From Herbiconiux sp. A18JL235 (lineage in GTDB: Bacteria; Actinomycetota; Actinomycetes; Actinomycetales; Microbacteriaceae), in contig NZ_CP162511.1 of NCBI RefSeq assembly GCF_040939305.1, positions 1,984,001 to 2,048,000 of the forward strand: a DNA stretch of 64,000 nt, written 5' to 3'. The position numbers and the translations under genes are program-made. The notes below the pieces were generated by a model. It had not been told where the DNA came from, did no database searches, and saw only the letters and a program-made list of their open reading frames with translations. Shown here one piece after another: positions 7,435 to 18,416 of the stretch. The first letter of the stretch is position 1. Each line of letters opens with the position of its first letter.

Positions 7435-10428
7435 ATGCCGCGTTCCAACACCACCCTCACCGACCTGGCCAGAGCCGGCTTCTCCCGGCTGAGCTGGGCC
7501 GGTGAGGAGCTCGCGGCGCTCGGCGAGCGTGCCGGTGTGATCGCGGATGAGCTGCTCGCGGTGTTCCGCGACGCTCCCGACCCCGACCTCGCGCTCGAGG
7601 GGGTGCTGCGACTCGAGCAGCGCTCGGCCGATGCCGCACACTCCGCCCTGCGCGACGAGGTGCTGCGCGGCCGCATCGTGCGCCTCTTCGGGGCCTCCGA
7701 GGGTCTCATCGACTTCTTCTGCAGGCACCCGGCGCAACTGGCTTCCCTCGGCGACGCCCGACTCGAACTGCCCGACGCCGACGAGGCCAAGCGCGCGCTG
7801 CTCGACTCGGTCGGCGCCCAGGACGGCTTCTCTGCGGTGATGGGGGAGAACGCCTGGACGGCGCTGCGCATCCGGTATCGCGTGCTGCTCGCCCGGGTCA
7901 CCGCTTACGACCTCGAGCAACCGAACCCGGTGGCCGGGCTCGACCGGGTCGCCCGCAGCCTCGCCGATCTCGCCGCGGGCGCGCTCGAGGCCTCGCTGGC
8001 CGTGGCCCGCACGGAGGTCTCGACGAAGGGGCACGGGCTCTGGTACTTCCCGGCCGAGCAGGTGCGCGCGACACGGTTCGCGATCATCGGCATGGGCAAA
8101 GCCGGGGCGGGCGAGCTCAACTACGTCAGCGACGTCGACGTGATCTTCGTCGCGGACGGCGACGAGGCCGCGGGACTCGCCACCAGCACCGCCGTCGAGA
8201 TCGGCACCCGACTCGCCATGGTGACCATGCGCGGCATCGGGGAGACCGGGCTCGAGCCTTCCTTGTGGGAGGTCGACCCGAACCTGCGCCCCGAGGGCAA
8301 GGCGGGCGCGCTCGTGCGCTCGCTCGATTCGCACGCCGCCTACTACGACCGCTGGGCGAAGAACTGGGAGTTCCAGGCGCTGCTGAAGGCGAGGCCCCTC
8401 GCCGGAGACCTCCAGCTCGGCGACGCCTATACCCGGGTCGTGGCTCCGAAGGTGTGGTCGAGCGCGTCGCGCGAGAACTTCGTCGAGTCGGTGCAACGGA
8501 TGCGCGAACGCGTCACCGAGCACATCAAGTCGTCAGACGTGGAGTACCAGCTGAAGCTCGGGCCGGGGGGCCTCCGCGACATCGAGTTCACGGTGCAGCT
8601 GCTTCAGCTCGTGCACGGGCAGACCGACGAGCGCGTGCGGCAGCGCTCGACGCTCGACGCCCTCGCCGCGCTGGCGGAGTTCGGCTACATCGGGCGCGTG
8701 GAGTCGGTGGAGTTCGCGCAGGACTACCGCATCCTGAGGCTGCTCGAGCACCGGCTGCAGCTGCGGCACCTGCGCCGCACCCACCTCATGCCCCGCGACG
8801 AGGCCGAGCAGCGCGTGCTGGCGCGGGGGAGTGGCCTCGCCTCCAGCGCGAGCGAGCTCGTCGCCCGGTGGACCGACGTGAAGGTACGCGTGCGGAGCCT
8901 GCACGAACGCCTGTTCTACCGCCCTCTGCTCGCCGCCGTCGCGGCCCTGTCTCCCGACGAGCAGGCGCTCACCAGCGAGCAGGCAGAGGCCCGGCTCGCG
9001 GCCATCGGCTTCGAGAACCCGGGCGGGGCGCTCGCCCACATCGCCGCCATGACGTCGGGCGTGTCGCGGCGGGCGTCCATCCAGCGCACCCTGCTACCCG
9101 TGATGCTGCAGTGGTTCGCGAACGGGGCCGACCCCGACTACGGGCTGCTCGCGTTCCGGCGGCTCTCCGACACGCTCGGCGAGACGTACTGGTTCCTGCG
9201 CATGCTGCGCGACTCCTCGGGCGCCGCCGCGAGGCTCACCCAGCTGCTCTCGGGCTCGCGGTTCGTGGGCGAGCTGCTCGAGCGCATCCCCGAAGCCGCG
9301 GCCTGGCTCGAGAACGACGAGGAGCTGCGCCCACGCCCGCTCGAACTTCTGCTCGAGGAGGTCGCCGCGATCGCGGCGCGGCACGAGTCGCCCGACACCG
9401 CGGCGATGGCCCTGCGGTTCGCGCGCCGGCGCGAGGTGCTGCGCATGGCGATCTCGTCGATCCTCGGCATGGTCACCGTCGAGGAGCTCGGCGCGGCACT
9501 CACGGCCATCACGACGGCGCACCTCAGGGGCACCCTCAGCGTGATCAGGCAGTCGGCGGCGCCGGCTGCGGGCGACGGCATCGAGTTCGCGATCATCGGC
9601 ATGGGGCGCAACGGCGGAGGCGAGCTCGGGTTCGGTTCCGACGCCGACGTGCTCTACGTCTACCGGCCCGTGCGCGTCGACAAGCCGACCGCGCAGTCGG
9701 TCGCCCAGTTCATCGTGAACGAGCTCAACCGGCTCACCGACGACAGCAGGCTTCCGCTCGTCCTCGACATCGACCTCCGCCCGGAGGGCAAGAACGGGCC
9801 GGCGGTGCGATCGCTGGAGTCGTACGCCGCCTACTACGAACGCTGGTCGCTCACCTGGGAGGCGCAGGCTCTGCTGCGGGCCAACGGTGTGGCGGGCGAC
9901 CAGGCGCTCATCGAGGACTTCCACGCCCTCGCCGACACGGTCAGGTATCCCGCGGGCATCTCCGAGACGGAGGTGCGGGAGGTCAAGCGCATCAAGGCGC
10001 GGGTGGAGAAGGAGCGGCTGCCCCAGGGCGCCGACCCCGCCCGGCACCTCAAGCTCGGCCGTGGGTCGCTGAGTGACGTCGAGTGGCTCGTGCAATTGCT
10101 GCAGCTGGAGCACGCCGCCCACGTTCCCGCCATCCGCACCACCTCGACGCTCGAGGCCCTGAAGGCCGAGGAAGATGCCGGGTTGATCGGCCATGACGAC
10201 GCGCGACGGCTTCACGACGCCTGGATCTTCGCCAGCCGGGCGCGATCGGCGATGACCCTGTGGACGAACAAGACGTCCGACGTTCTGCCCACCGATCGGC
10301 GGCAGCTCGAGGGTGTGGCGCGCCTGCTCGAATACCCGCCCGGCTCGGCGACGCAGCTCGAGGAGGACTATCTCGGTGTCACCCGTCGCTCGCGGGCGGT
10401 GTTCGAGAGGCTGTTCTACGGCGGTTGA
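7435..10428 (+). CDS. glnE: bifunctional glutamine synthetase adenylyltransferase/deadenylyltransferase
   Basis: 997-residue GlnE, which switches GlnA1 off by AMP addition and on by phosphorolysis. Two nucleotidyltransferase domains are visible, each with the GlnE signature: FAIIGMGKAGAGELNYVSD followed by DVDVIF near residue 220 (deadenylylase half), and FAIIGMGRNGGGELGFGSD followed by DADVLY near residue 720 (adenylylase half). Each half is followed by a GlnD-UR-type helical domain (LKLGPGGLRDIEF and LKLGRGSLSDVEW). Length is normal for actinobacteria. It lies between glnA2 and glnA1; only GlnA1 carries the target Tyr. Confidence 0.96.
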   Translation: MPRSNTTLTDLARAGFSRLSWAGEELAALGERAGVIADELLAVFRDAPDPDLALEGVLRLEQRSADAAHSALRDEVLRGRIVRLFGASEGLIDFFCRHPAQLASLGDARLELPDADEAKRALLDSVGAQDGFSAVMGENAWTALRIRYRVLLARVTAYDLEQPNPVAGLDRVARSLADLAAGALEASLAVARTEVSTKGHGLWYFPAEQVRATRFAIIGMGKAGAGELNYVSDVDVIFVADGDEAAGLATSTAVEIGTRLAMVTMRGIGETGLEPSLWEVDPNLRPEGKAGALVRSLDSHAAYYDRWAKNWEFQALLKARPLAGDLQLGDAYTRVVAPKVWSSASRENFVESVQRMRERVTEHIKSSDVEYQLKLGPGGLRDIEFTVQLLQLVHGQTDERVRQRSTLDALAALAEFGYIGRVESVEFAQDYRILRLLEHRLQLRHLRRTHLMPRDEAEQRVLARGSGLASSASELVARWTDVKVRVRSLHERLFYRPLLAAVAALSPDEQALTSEQAEARLAAIGFENPGGALAHIAAMTSGVSRRASIQRTLLPVMLQWFANGADPDYGLLAFRRLSDTLGETYWFLRMLRDSSGAAARLTQLLSGSRFVGELLERIPEAAAWLENDEELRPRPLELLLEEVAAIAARHESPDTAAMALRFARRREVLRMAISSILGMVTVEELGAALTAITTAHLRGTLSVIRQSAAPAAGDGIEFAIIGMGRNGGGELGFGSDADVLYVYRPVRVDKPTAQSVAQFIVNELNRLTDDSRLPLVLDIDLRPEGKNGPAVRSLESYAAYYERWSLTWEAQALLRANGVAGDQALIEDFHALADTVRYPAGISETEVREVKRIKARVEKERLPQGADPARHLKLGRGSLSDVEWLVQLLQLEHAAHVPAIRTTSTLEALKAEEDAGLIGHDDARRLHDAWIFASRARSAMTLWTNKTSDVLPTDRRQLEGVARLLEYPPGSATQLEEDYLGVTRRSRAVFERLFYGG

Positions 10429-10599
10429 CGAGCGGATGCGCGTGGCCGGCTCGGCCCCGGGCCGGCGGGTGTCTGCGGGGTGGGTCGTGGCAGCGACGTT
10501 ACGCAGCTGTGATGCGTGCCTCCGATGCCCGGTGGGGCGCCCGGGGTACGATTTTCTCTGACGGATGGGGCGCATCCGTGGGTGCGGATCGAGGGTTGC

Positions 10600-11796
10600 A
10601 TGACGAGGCAGGGGCGTGGTCGCGCGCTTCTGCACGTGTTCGTCGCCGCTTCTGTCGGGGCTCTCGCCCTGGGTGGTGCTGCCGCACCGGCCGCTGCGTT
10701 CGAGAAGCCGGCCATCTCCGCTCGTCCGGCGCCCGCCGTCGTCGCCCTCTCTGCGCCGAGCTCGTCCGAGTCGACGCCCTCACCGACGTCGGCGCCGTCT
10801 CCCCGCGAATCGACGAGCCCGACAGGCACGCCCACACCCTCCGCGACCCCCGACGACCGGGTGCCCGCCGTGGTGGCGCTCGAGGCTCCCGACACGATGG
10901 GCTACGGCGAGTCGACGAGGGTGGTCGCGCGCGTCACCGACGGTGCCGGCGCCGTGGCGTCAGGGAGCGTGCAGTTCATCGCCCATGACGGCGTCGATCA
11001 GGGGGCGCCTGTTCCGCTCACCGATGGCACCGCCGAGTTCAGCTTCACCGGGTTGGCCGAGGGCGTCGACGGAGGCCTCGTGCTGCCGCAGCCCGGTGCG
11101 CTGGTGGTCGGGGCGAAGTTCCTGCCCGCGGAGGGCAGCACGCTCGCGCCCTCCGTGAGCACCACCGAGATCGCCGTCGAGACGGCAGCCACCTCCGCAT
11201 CGGTCGACTACACCCGCGGTTCCGACCTGGTGAGCGGGCGGGCCATCTCCGTCACCGCCACCGTCGAGCATCCGGTGACCGGCGACGGCTCGCTGCGGCC
11301 CGCACCCGTGTCGGGAGCCGTGGAGTTCTATTACGACGGCGCGCTGGTCTCCACCTCACCGGTGTTCGCCCTGCCGGGAGACCCTCGCGGGTACGCCCTC
11401 GCCGACGTCACCCTCGGCGGCGCCGGAGACCGGTCGCTCGTCGTGACCTACACCGGCGACGCCGTCTACAACGCCTCCTCGAGCCCCACGGTCGTGGTGC
11501 CCGTCGCCCCCGCGGCGGCGGCCGCCCCCGCGCCGGCTGCCCCGCGGCAGCCGCAGCAGCCGGCAGCGCCGGCGCCGGCGGCGACTCCGGTGGCCCCCGC
11601 TCAGAGCGGCGGTGCGCCCGGTGGTGACGGTAGCGCCCCGGAGACGATCTCGTCGACAAGCGTGAGCGAGGAGGCGACCGTCGGGCCGTCGTTCTGGCTG
11701 GTCTTCGTCGCCATCTTCGCGGGCCTCATGCTCCTCGCCTCGACCTCGGCCCTCGCCGTCGTGCAGTCGCGGGCCCGCCGCCGCGCCGCCCACTGA
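10600..11796 (+). CDS. secreted Ig-like repeat protein with C-terminal membrane anchor
   Basis: 398 residues. Signal peptide 1-32 (RQGRGRALLHVF, hydrophobic core, AAPAAAF). A Ser/Thr/Pro-rich linker (PSPTSAPSPRESTSPTG) follows, then two bacterial Ig-like domains of about 110 residues (GSVQFIAHDGVDQG and GAVEFYYDGALVSTS mark their shared strands), a Pro/Ala/Gln-rich stalk and one transmembrane helix (FWLVFVAIFAGLMLLASTS) with a basic tail RARRRAAH. No LPxTG motif is present, so it looks like a single-span surface protein instead of a sortase substrate. The ATG at 10600 gives a proper signal peptide; in-frame codons upstream do not. Function unknown. Confidence 0.75.
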   Translation: MTRQGRGRALLHVFVAASVGALALGGAAAPAAAFEKPAISARPAPAVVALSAPSSSESTPSPTSAPSPRESTSPTGTPTPSATPDDRVPAVVALEAPDTMGYGESTRVVARVTDGAGAVASGSVQFIAHDGVDQGAPVPLTDGTAEFSFTGLAEGVDGGLVLPQPGALVVGAKFLPAEGSTLAPSVSTTEIAVETAATSASVDYTRGSDLVSGRAISVTATVEHPVTGDGSLRPAPVSGAVEFYYDGALVSTSPVFALPGDPRGYALADVTLGGAGDRSLVVTYTGDAVYNASSSPTVVVPVAPAAAAAPAPAAPRQPQQPAAPAPAATPVAPAQSGGAPGGDGSAPETISSTSVSEEATVGPSFWLVFVAIFAGLMLLASTSALAVVQSRARRRAAH

Positions 11797-11881
11797 GAAG
11801 GCGCAAGCGTTTCGCCGATCCCCGTACCCCTCCAACGAGGTGCACACGGAAGGGGGACTCTCCTGAGCGGTGCGCATCAGC

Positions 11882-11887
11882 TACGGT
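11882..11887 (+). promoter_or_regulatory. -10 box, leaderless promoter of small Tat protein
   Basis: TACGGT followed by seven bases and the ATG at 11895, so the transcript probably begins at the start codon. No -35 recognised. Confidence 0.4.
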
Positions 11888-11894
11888 CAGGGGT

Positions 11895-12290
11895 ATGGGG
11901 GACTTCACACGCCGAGACCTGATGCGAGCCGGAGCCTGGTCGGTGCCTGTGGTGGTGCTCGCCGCCGCTGCGCCGACAGCTGCCGCTTCGACGGCTGAGA
12001 CCACCGCGAACCTCCTCTACGTCGGCATCGCCAGCGGCGAGCACACCTACCGCGTCATCGTCGACGCGCCCGGCGAGGAACTCGTGGAATGGCCCTACGA
12101 GGCCGAGGTTCTCGAGCTCGACAGCGCCACCTACGACGTGTATGTGCGCGGAACCCTCGACGCGAACGGCATCGCCTTCTTCACCCTCACCCCCGAGGCC
12201 GCCTCATCGCACCTGGCCGTGCGCGCCGTCATCCTCAAGCCCTCCGGCGACGTCCTCATCGCGGGCCCCCTGTCGCTCCCGCCTGTCTGA
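11895..12290 (+). CDS. small Tat-exported protein of unknown function
   Basis: 131 residues. The N-terminus carries a twin-arginine signal: FTRRDLMRAG, a hydrophobic core WSVPVVVLAAAAPTAAAS and an Ala-x-Ala cleavage site near residue 33. The mature part (about 98 residues) is acidic, has no Cys, and looks like a single beta-rich domain. A pseudogene with the same signal layout (MGAWSLPVV) occurs at 62132. Family not recognised. It follows the Ig-like protein and precedes glnA1, which is on the other strand. Confidence 0.72.
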   Translation: MGDFTRRDLMRAGAWSVPVVVLAAAAPTAAASTAETTANLLYVGIASGEHTYRVIVDAPGEELVEWPYEAEVLELDSATYDVYVRGTLDANGIAFFTLTPEAASSHLAVRAVILKPSGDVLIAGPLSLPPV

Positions 12291-12347
12291 CCCTTGGGTG
12301 GCCTGAACCTCTCGGCTTCCCGGGCATCCACTGCTGAAACGACGAAT

Positions 12348-12433
12348 CCGCACGAGCCGTCGTCCAGAAGGGTCTGGGGCTCGTGCGGACCGGGGCGGCC
12401 CAGCGGGGATCGGAGGCCCTCCGATCCCCGCTG
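12348..12433. terminator. two strong hairpins between convergent genes
   Basis: Hairpin 1: 11-bp perfect arms 12348-12358 and 12378-12388 (CCGCACGAGCC). Hairpin 2: 15-bp perfect arms 12401-12415 and 12419-12433 with a 3-nt loop. They lie between the stops of the Tat protein gene (+) and glnA1 (-) and probably end transcription from both sides. No long T-tract is present, which is common in this GC range. Confidence 0.65.
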
Positions 12434-12448
12434 AGTCAGCGGTAGTGG

Positions 12449-13873
12449 CTAGACGCCGTAGTAGAGCTCGTACTCGAAGGGGTGCGGGCGCTGGGCGATG
12501 GGCTTGATCTCGTTCTCGCGCTTGTATGAGATCCAGGTCTCGATCAGGTCGGGGGTGAACACGTTGCCCTTGGTGAGGAACTCGTGGTCGGCCTCGAGCG
12601 CGTCGAGGGCCTCGCCGAGCGACGCCGGCACCTGGGGGATGTTCTTGGCCTCCTCGGGCGGAAGCTCGTAGAGGTCCTTGTCGACGGGCTCGTGCGGCTC
12701 GATGCGGTTCTGGATTCCGTCGAGACCGGCCATGAGCTGCGCGGCGAAGGCGAGGTAGGGGTTCCCCGAAGCATCCGGAGCACGGAACTCGATGCGCTTG
12801 GCCTTCGGGTTGGTGCCGGTGATCGGGATGCGGATCGACGCCGAGCGGTTGCCGGCCGAGTAGACCAGGTTGACGGGGGCCTCGAAGCCCGGCACCAGAC
12901 GGTGGTAGGAGTTCACCGTGGGGTTGGTGAAGGCCAGGACGGCGGGGGCGTGCTTCAGCAGACCGCCGATGTACCAGCGAGCAATGTCGGAGAGGCCGCC
13001 GTAGCCCGCCTCGTCGTAGAACAGTGGCGAGCCGTCGTTCCAGAGCGACTGGTGGGTGTGCATGCCCGAGCCGTTGTCGCCGAACAGCGGCTTCGGCATG
13101 AAGGTCGCGGTCTTGCCCCAGAGGTTCGCGGTGTTCTTGACGATGTACTTGAACTTCAGGATGTCGTCGGCCGCGTGCACCATGGTGTCGAAGCGGTAGT
13201 TGATCTCGCCCTGGCCTGCGGTGCCGACCTCGTGGTGCGCGCGCTCGAGGATGAGCCCGGCGTCGATGAGCTTCAGCGAGATGTCGTCGCGCAGGTCGGC
13301 GTGCTGGTCGACCGGCGAGACGGGGAAGTAGCCGCCCTTGTAGGGGGTCTTGTTGGCGAGGTTGCCGCCCTCTTCGACGCGGCCCGTGTTCCAGGCGGCC
13401 TCGGAGGAGTCGACCGAGTAGAACGAGGAGTTCTGCTTCACCTCGTAGCGCACGTCGTCGAAGATGTAGAACTCGGCCTCGGGTGCGAAGAAGGCGGTGT
13501 CGGCGATGCCGGTCGAGGCGAGGTACTTCTCGGCCTTCTTGGCCACCTGGCGCGGGTCGCGGGAGTAGATCTCGCCGTTGCGCGGGTTGTAGATGTCGAA
13601 CACGAGGATGAGGGTGCGCTCGGCGCGGAACGGGTCGATGTAAGCCGTGGAGACATCGGGGATGAGCTGCATGTCCGACTCGTGGATCGACGCGAAGCCG
13701 CGGATCGAGGAGCCGTCGAAGAGCTGACCGACGGCGAAGAACTCCTCGTCGACGGTGGACGCGGGGATGTTGAAGTGCTGCTGCACGCCGGGAAGGTCGG
13801 TGAAGCGGATGTCAAGGAACTTGACGTCGGTGTCCTTGATGAACTTGAGCACCTCGGAAGAATCACTGAACAT
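12449..13873 (-). CDS. glnA: type I glutamine synthetase (main, regulated enzyme)
   Basis: 474-residue GSI-beta glutamine synthetase: glutamate + ammonia + ATP to glutamine; dodecamer in the cytoplasm. Seen: [108 protein letters not shown]. The adenylylation Tyr is present in [10 protein letters not shown], making it the target of GlnE. A full GlnR-type operator lies 75-112 bp upstream, so expression should rise under nitrogen limitation. Confidence 0.97.
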   Translation of the reverse strand: MFSDSSEVLKFIKDTDVKFLDIRFTDLPGVQQHFNIPASTVDEEFFAVGQLFDGSSIRGFASIHESDMQLIPDVSTAYIDPFRAERTLILVFDIYNPRNGEIYSRDPRQVAKKAEKYLASTGIADTAFFAPEAEFYIFDDVRYEVKQNSSFYSVDSSEAAWNTGRVEEGGNLANKTPYKGGYFPVSPVDQHADLRDDISLKLIDAGLILERAHHEVGTAGQGEINYRFDTMVHAADDILKFKYIVKNTANLWGKTATFMPKPLFGDNGSGMHTHQSLWNDGSPLFYDEAGYGGLSDIARWYIGGLLKHAPAVLAFTNPTVNSYHRLVPGFEAPVNLVYSAGNRSASIRIPITGTNPKAKRIEFRAPDASGNPYLAFAAQLMAGLDGIQNRIEPHEPVDKDLYELPPEEAKNIPQVPASLGEALDALEADHEFLTKGNVFTPDLIETWISYKRENEIKPIAQRPHPFEYELYYGV

Positions 13874-13947
13874 GTGAAGGGGTCTCCAACTGGCTTGGAA
13901 CTGGAAAAACTACGAAAGAGTAGCCGATCCCAGGGTAGCGTGACCCG

Positions 13948-13985
13948 ATTACCCGTCCGTGACGCCATTGTTTCCGGAATGTTAC
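13948..13985 (-). promoter_or_regulatory. GlnR-type operator upstream of glnA
   Basis: Read on the minus strand from 13985: GTAAC, 6 nt, GAAAC, 6 nt, GTCAC, 6 nt, GTAAT. This matches the actinobacterial GlnR consensus gTnAC-n6-GaAAC repeated twice; only the last half-site is poor. A -10-like TACTCT (13917-13922, minus) lies about 26 bp downstream. The operator overlaps the intergenic space next to the stop of the RDD gene. Assignment rests on motif match; the glnR gene is not in this window. Confidence 0.75.
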
Positions 13986-13989
13986 GGCG

Positions 13990-14400
13990 CTACCTCTTGA
14001 CCAGCACCGTCCCGGAGAACACGTCGTGCAGACCCCGTTGATCGGAATCCCAGATCAACGCCGGAATGAGCAGCATGAGCAGCACGGTGCGGAGGCTGGG
14101 TCGCCACCAGCCTGCGTAGCCGCCGTCCAGTCTCACGACACGCATGCCGAGAATGAGATGACCGAGGCCACCGCCGAGCGTGACCATGAGCACGACCTGC
14201 TCGACGAGGAAGATGAGGCTCGACGCCCACGGGTTCTCGAAGAAGAAGGCGAAATAGACGACGTAGCAGAAGGCGAAATCGATCAGCAGGGCGGCGATGC
14301 GTCGCCCTGGGCGCGCGACCGATCCGTGCCCTTCTCTGTTGAAGCCGAGCCGCTCGCCCGGCCACTGACTCGGCGCAGCACTGCCCGACGAGGTTGTCAC
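13990..14400 (-). CDS. RDD-family membrane protein
   Basis: 136 residues with the RDD signature: RPGRRIAALLIDFAFCYVVY (first helix with the Arg and Asp), a middle helix SSLIFLVEQVVLMVTLGGG, GHLILGMRVVRLDGG and a last helix RTVLLMLLIPALIWD followed by DQRGLHDVFSGTVLV. Three predicted transmembrane helices. RDD proteins are membrane proteins of mostly unknown function, some implicated in ion exchange. Lies 7 bp after DUF4191 on the same strand, so probably co-transcribed with it, and upstream of glnA. Confidence 0.85.
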   Translation of the reverse strand: MTTSSGSAAPSQWPGERLGFNREGHGSVARPGRRIAALLIDFAFCYVVYFAFFFENPWASSLIFLVEQVVLMVTLGGGLGHLILGMRVVRLDGGYAGWWRPSLRTVLLMLLIPALIWDSDQRGLHDVFSGTVLVKR

Positions 14401-14407
14401 CCGGGCC

Positions 14408-15121
14408 TCAGCGACCGCGCTGGGGGCGCATCCGCATCGGGTCGATGCCCTTCGGGATGGGCAGCGGCGAGTTCGACAGCGAGCTCAGGCGGTTGCTCAC
14501 GGCGAGCACCTCGGGCTTCGTGAGGTTGGGCTTCAGCTTCGCCATCTGAGCGGCCACCCGGTGCAGCGGAACGGCATCGGCGTCTGGCCCGACCGACAGG
14601 AAGGTCACGGGGACGTTGGGGAGGATGCGGAGCACCTTGCGGCGCTCCTCCTCGAGCATCTTCGTGGTGCGGCTGCGCGGGCCCTCGCTGATGAGCACGA
14701 CGCCGCCGCGGCCGACGGCGCGGTAGACCGCATCCTGAGTCTTGCCGTTGACGGCCACAGGCATCTCGCTGCCCGTCCAGCTGCGCTTCAGCGAGCTGCG
14801 CAAGACGGCACCGACGGCACCCGGCTGCCCCTCGATCTGCTTGTAGGCGGCGCGCTCGGCGCGACGACCGAGGATGATCAGAGCGGCGAGGAGGCCCGCG
14901 AGCACGCCCGCCAGGATCCACATCACCATGCCGAAGACGTTGCCGCCCGCGAAGATGAGCGCGGCTGCCACTCCGGCGAGCACGGGGAGCGCGAAGCCGA
15001 GCACCATGAACCATACGGCGTTCGAGTCGTAGCGGCGGGTCATCTGGAAGACCTGCCACATCTGCTTGATGCGGCCCGGCTCCTTCGGCTTCTTGGGTGC
15101 GGTGTCGGTCTTGCGTGCCAT
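14408..15121 (-). CDS. DUF4191 membrane protein
   Basis: 237 residues, recognised as DUF4191, a conserved actinobacterial family without assigned function. A Lys/Pro-rich N-terminus (ARKTDTAPKKPKEPGRIKQM) leads into FQMTRRYDSNAVWFM, then two adjacent transmembrane helices at about 35-55 and 62-85, and a cytoplasmic domain containing LRSSLKRSWTGSEMPVAVNG, VGRGGVVLISEGPRSRTTKM and a basic C-terminus. The start at 15121 gives the family N-terminus and a leaderless promoter fit; longer in-frame extensions are not conserved. Confidence 0.88.
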   Translation of the reverse strand: MARKTDTAPKKPKEPGRIKQMWQVFQMTRRYDSNAVWFMVLGFALPVLAGVAAALIFAGGNVFGMVMWILAGVLAGLLAALIILGRRAERAAYKQIEGQPGAVGAVLRSSLKRSWTGSEMPVAVNGKTQDAVYRAVGRGGVVLISEGPRSRTTKMLEEERRKVLRILPNVPVTFLSVGPDADAVPLHRVAAQMAKLKPNLTKPEVLAVSNRLSSLSNSPLPIPKGIDPMRMRPQRGR

Positions 15122-15127
15122 ACCACC

Positions 15128-15133
15128 AGGATA
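15128..15133 (-). promoter_or_regulatory. -10 box, leaderless DUF4191 promoter
   Basis: TATCCT on the minus strand, six bases (GGTGGT), then the DUF4191 ATG. Good -10 match with leaderless spacing. Confidence 0.55.
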
Positions 15134-15166
15134 CTTCGTCCGACCCGCGCTCCCGCGCACGGGAAT

Positions 15167-15202
15167 TGTGCACAGCCGGACGCACGCGCGGTTCTGTGCA
15201 CA
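15167..15202. promoter_or_regulatory. two TGTGCACA palindromes in a divergent promoter region
   Basis: Identical 8-bp palindromes at 15167-15174 and 15195-15202, 28 bp apart, between DUF4191 (-) and the pseudokinase (+). The second extends to CTGTGCACAG. The paired arrangement suggests a dimeric repressor operator, but the regulator is unknown. Confidence 0.4.
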
Positions 15203-15253
15203 GATCTCGCGGTCGCCCGGCGGCTCGGAAGGTCGTGCTGAAGTCTCGAAGGC

Positions 15254-16854
15254 ATGCGAAGTGATCCCCGGCCCCTGGTCGCCGGCTACCGGCTGCTCGA
15301 GGTGGTGTCGGTGGGGATGCGGGCGACGGTGTACCTCGCGCGGCGGGAGGGGCGCGAGGGCCGCGCGGAGGGAGAGGTGGTCGTGCTGAAGGTGGCGATG
15401 ACGCGTGGTCGGCACGCGCGGGCCGCAGATGGTGCCGCCGCGGGCCCCTGGGCGGGGGCGGAGGTCGAGGTGCTGCGGGCTCGGCCCCTCGAGCGGATGC
15501 CCCGGCTCATCGAGGTGGTGGACGGGGGTGCGCGTGGCGCGCCGCCGACGGCTGTCGTCATGACGCGCTGCGCGGGGGTGCCGCTCGAAGCGCTGCTCGG
15601 TCGGCACGGTTGTGGGTTCGACGGTGTGGGGGAGTCGCTGCGCGAGCTGGTGCAGACCCTGCATGCGGCGGGCTTCGCCCATGGGGGGATCGACGGTTCG
15701 AGCGTGCTGCTCGAGGGAAGCGGGCGGGTCAGCCTCGTGGGCTTCGGTCGTTCAGTGGCGAGCACGTACCCACGCTTCGAACGGATGCGCGCCCGCGACC
15801 TCGACGCCCTGACCGCCCTCGCCGCCGCCGTCGGCGCTCCGGTCGCACGCGTCGTTCCGCTCAGCGGTCGTGCTGCGGCCCCGCGCGTGGGTCCCGGCGG
15901 TGGCCCGGCGACCGTGGCGACGCCAGGTGGCGCCGCGCCGCCCGCGACGACGCCGGCCGACGACCCGTCGGCGGAGGGGGCGCGGCGCGGCGGTGGCACG
16001 TGGGTGGAGGAGGCGCGGCGCTGCGGTGGCACGTGGGTGGAGGAGGTGCGGCGCGGCGGTGGGACGGCGCTGGAGGTTTCTTCGGACCCTGGGGTGGGTG
16101 TCGGAGGTGCTGCGTTCGTCGAGCAGGCGCGGGTGGGGTTCACGCGGGCGGGGGCCGGTGAATGGGTGTGGGAGGAGGCGGTGGTCGAGGAGGAGCGGCG
16201 GGAGCCGAGTATGGCGGAGGCCATCGATCCGGCGTGGGAGGCGGTCGTCGCGCTGGCGGATGTCGTGCGGAGGGCGGTGCGGAGGAAGGTGCGGTCGAGC
16301 CGACGGGAGCTGGTGTCGACGAGGCGACGCAAGCTGCTGGTGGGTGGAGTGGTCGGGGCGGTCGTGGTGACGGCCGCTGTCTGCGGCCTTCTGCCCGGCA
16401 GGAGCGCCGGGGAGACGGCGGCGGTCGAGGGCGGTGCGACCGCGCATCAGAGTGCTGCCGTGGGAGAGCCGACGGTCAGCGGAACGGCGACACCTGAGTC
16501 AGGGGCGGGCGCGAACCCGGTGCTCGACGGGATGCCCGCTTCTGAGCCACCGGCGACCTCGCTGCCCTCACCGCCCCCGGCACCGCTGTCGCCTCCGACG
16601 AACTCGGTACCCACCGCTTCGGCGCCCGGGGGCGACCCCGTGAAGGCTGCGGCGGACGAGGTCGCGAGCTGGGGCGCTCGGCTCGAGGGGGCGCGGGTCG
16701 ACGAGGAGCTCGGGGGTGCTGTCATCGTCGCGGGGCAGCTCGTCTCGACGGGCGCTGCGGGGGAGGAGACGACGAAGCCGGTCTCGCTCCTCGTGGTGAG
16801 GAGCGAGACCGGCTGGAAGGTCAGACCGATCGACGCGAGTCGCGACGACCCTGG

Positions 16855-16858
<4 letters not shown>
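15254..16858 (+). CDS. membrane pseudokinase
   Basis: 534 residues. Residues 1-200 have the outline of a Ser/Thr protein kinase fold: [20 protein letters not shown] (glycine-rich loop position), VVVLKVAM (the VAIK lysine), a hinge [13 protein letters not shown]. The catalytic loop HRDLKPxN is [11 protein letters not shown] and DFG is GFG, so it cannot be an ordinary kinase. Residues of about 240-275 repeat R(R)GGGTWVEE three times. One transmembrane helix ([20 protein letters not shown]) follows at about 360-380, then a Ser/Thr/Pro linker and a small C-terminal domain ([19 protein letters not shown]). Its stop overlaps the convergent sucB stop by 4 bp. Confidence 0.7.
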
Positions 16859-18342
<1,484 letters not shown>

Positions 18343-18416
18343 GACCTTTGTCTCCTTATGGAACGGTTCGTTGCAAGCCTACTGGCGTGTCTGGTGCTGC
18401 GCTCGGGGGAACCGGC

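Noticed and set aside
11640..11796. Sortase signal in the Ig-like protein
   Set aside because: The C-terminal helix and basic tail fit the layout, but no LPxTG-type motif precedes them.
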